Origin: Haloplanus salinus
GTDB taxonomy: Archaea > Halobacteriota > Halobacteria > Halobacteriales > Haloferacaceae
Assembly: GCF_003336245.1 (NCBI RefSeq)
Contig: NZ_QPHM01000001.1
Location: 1,178,001-1,242,000 of the forward strand
Direction of reading: 5' to 3'
DNA length: 64,000 bases
Shown here in pieces: positions 63,306 to 64,000 of the stretch (position 1 is the first letter of the stretch; every line of letters starts with the position of its first letter). The position numbers were made by a program, and so were the translations under genes. A model generated the notes under the pieces. That model was not told where the DNA came from. It saw nothing but the letters and a program-made list of their open reading frames with translations, and searched no databases.

Positions 63306-63539
63306 ATGCCAGCCGCACTGTTCGTCGTCAGCGAGGACGGGTACTGTAGTGGGGTCTGTGATGACTTACAAACGCCACTATGGGGAGAGGAGTGTATCGA
63401 GTCGCTGACCACGCTCGACTCGGCGGGCGTCGACGTGACCGGCTTCCCGAACGCCTGAGAGGAGGGAATCGTCGACGACCGGGGCCTGATGCCCGACGGC
63501 CGGAAGCTACCGTACTGGGTCGAGACACCCGACGCGTAG
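63306..63539 (+). pseudogene. DJ-1/PfpI-family gene remnant
   Basis: The reading MPAALFVVSEDGY then WGEECIESLTTLDSAGVDVT is the N-terminus of a haloarchaeal DJ-1/PfpI protein. After VDVTGFPNA a TGA replaces the usual TGG codon, and the same frame continues EEGIVDDRGLMPDGRKLPYWVE, which belongs to the family's C-terminal region. About 110 residues between are missing, joined at the shared GACGTGACC. A 34-bp mini-insertion adds 12 residues after GY. The gene is therefore deleted, interrupted and nonsense-mutated, and is inactive. Confidence 0.8.
63347..63380 (+). mobile_element. 34-bp TIR-bearing mini-insertion in the DJ-1 remnant
   Basis: The insert begins TAGTGGGGTCTGT and ends with an imperfect inverse complement (ACAAACGCCACTA), the two ends matching at 11 of 13 positions. 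It is flanked by TG on both sides (63345-63346 and 63381-63382), consistent with a 2-bp target duplication. Removing it with one TG restores the codons for GYWGEE. With the duplication it adds 36 bp, keeping frame. It looks like the bare ends of an element, or a footprint of one. Confidence 0.6.
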
Positions 63540-63584
63540 ACGGTATCCGAACGCCTTTTGCCGTCGCGGCCTTCGCTCGGGTAG

Positions 63585-64000
63585 ATGAACACGCTGCTGT
63601 GGGTGCTCGTCGGCGTCCTCGTCTACTCCCTCGTGGCGAAGGCCCTCCAGATTCGTGGCTATCTCCCCAGCGCGGTGCGATTACAGGGACCGATCGCGAC
63701 GATCCACACCCGTCGCGGGCGCGCACTCCTCACCCGTCTCGCGCGGCCCAAGCGCCTCTGGCGCGCGTACAGCAACGTCGGCGTCGGCGTCGCCCTGGTC
63801 ATCATGGCCGGAATGTTCGCCCTCCTGCTGGTCCAGGCGCTGACCATCCTCCGGAACCCGCCGGCGCCGTCGGCGGTCAACCAACCCCAGAACTTTCTCG
63901 TCGTCCCCGGCGTCAACGACTTCCTCCCGCTGGCCGTCGCGCCCGAAATCGTCTTCGGCCTGCTCGTCGGCCTCGTCGTCCACGAGGGCGGCCACGGGCT
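63585..64000 (+). CDS. Site-2 protease family zinc metalloprotease (partial)
   Basis: The first 138 codons of an M50-type intramembrane protease, cut by the window end. An N-terminal helix (LLWVLVGVLVYSLVAKAL), a second helix (around VGVALVIMAGMFALLLVQAL) and a third ending in the zinc motif HEGGH at the window edge (codons around 63982) match haloarchaeal site-2 proteases that cleave membrane-bound regulators. The ATG at 63585 is the family start. The rest lies beyond the window. Confidence 0.85.
   Translation, partial: MNTLLWVLVGVLVYSLVAKALQIRGYLPSAVRLQGPIATIHTRRGRALLTRLARPKRLWRAYSNVGVGVALVIMAGMFALLLVQALTILRNPPAPSAVNQPQNFLVVPGVNDFLPLAVAPEIVFGLLVGLVVHEGGHG

Overview
The window is chromosomal DNA of a halophilic archaeon (class Halobacteria). 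The evidence is very high GC, acidic proteins, TATA boxes 25-32 nt upstream of start codons with no ribosome binding site (leaderless genes), and families found mostly or only in haloarchaea: salactin-type actin, Hvo_1808 surface proteins, a PGF-CTERM anchor, a halocyanin/ba3 oxidase and several haloarchaeal DUF families. The genus cannot be fixed from the sequence; a Haloferacales/Haloplanus-like origin is only a guess. Most of the window is a dense core genome with short gaps.

Layout. 0-10.4 kb: a glutaredoxin-like protein, a roughly 300-bp foldback repeat, a cupin gene that looks frameshifted, an XRE regulator divergent from TiaS, an aspartoacylase-family protein, a duplicated PhoU/TrkA_C protein, an MFS permease, a CHAD protein, an ArlD/E-like protein and a salactin-type actin. 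10.5-16.3 kb: Pth2, a NicO-type transporter, TruD, a DUF2103 protein, a ZIP transporter, then the conserved archaeal block eL43-Rpo12-Pcc1-prefoldin beta-DUF3194. 16.3-20.9 kb: two tandem Hvo_1808-type HExxH surface proteins and a nicotinate phosphoribosyltransferase. 20.9-29.8 kb: AMMECR1, the RNase P RNA gene, a glycerophosphodiesterase, an M29 aminopeptidase, 6-phosphogluconate dehydrogenase, a membrane-anchored ferredoxin, a histidine kinase, and a DoxX operon whose first gene is decayed, facing an HxlR regulator. 29.8-33.2 kb: heme genes hemE, hemG and hemH.

33.2-42.8 kb: a structured gap with hairpins, then a copper-linked respiratory island. A halocyanin-membrane fusion, CbaB, CbaA and an accessory protein are encoded on the minus strand; a small CbaC/E-like subunit, a TauE/SafE (COG2836) protein and a FixI/CcoI-type copper ATPase are encoded on the plus strand. 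This pairs a ba3-type terminal oxidase with its probable copper supply. 42.8-50.3 kb: a nitrilase homologue lacking its N-terminal catalytic Glu, an MBL-fold hydrolase, DUF5787 and DUF5808 proteins, EngB, an FAD monooxygenase, a D-2-hydroxyacid dehydrogenase and secreted/membrane proteins. 50.3-55.7 kb: a NUDIX-eIF2B fusion, a phosphodiesterase, and a likely F420 neighbourhood (CofE, an aldo/keto reductase, a Mer-like LLM enzyme). 55.7-64 kb: mutS-mutL, a USP/APC-USP operon, a DJ-1/PfpI pseudogene carrying a 34-bp mini-insertion, and the start of a site-2 protease.

I found no CRISPR array, complete insertion sequence, tRNA or rRNA. The most unusual material is the foldback repeat, the hairpin pair at 33.6 kb, several genes in different stages of decay, a cysteine-free eL43, and the oxidase-copper island.
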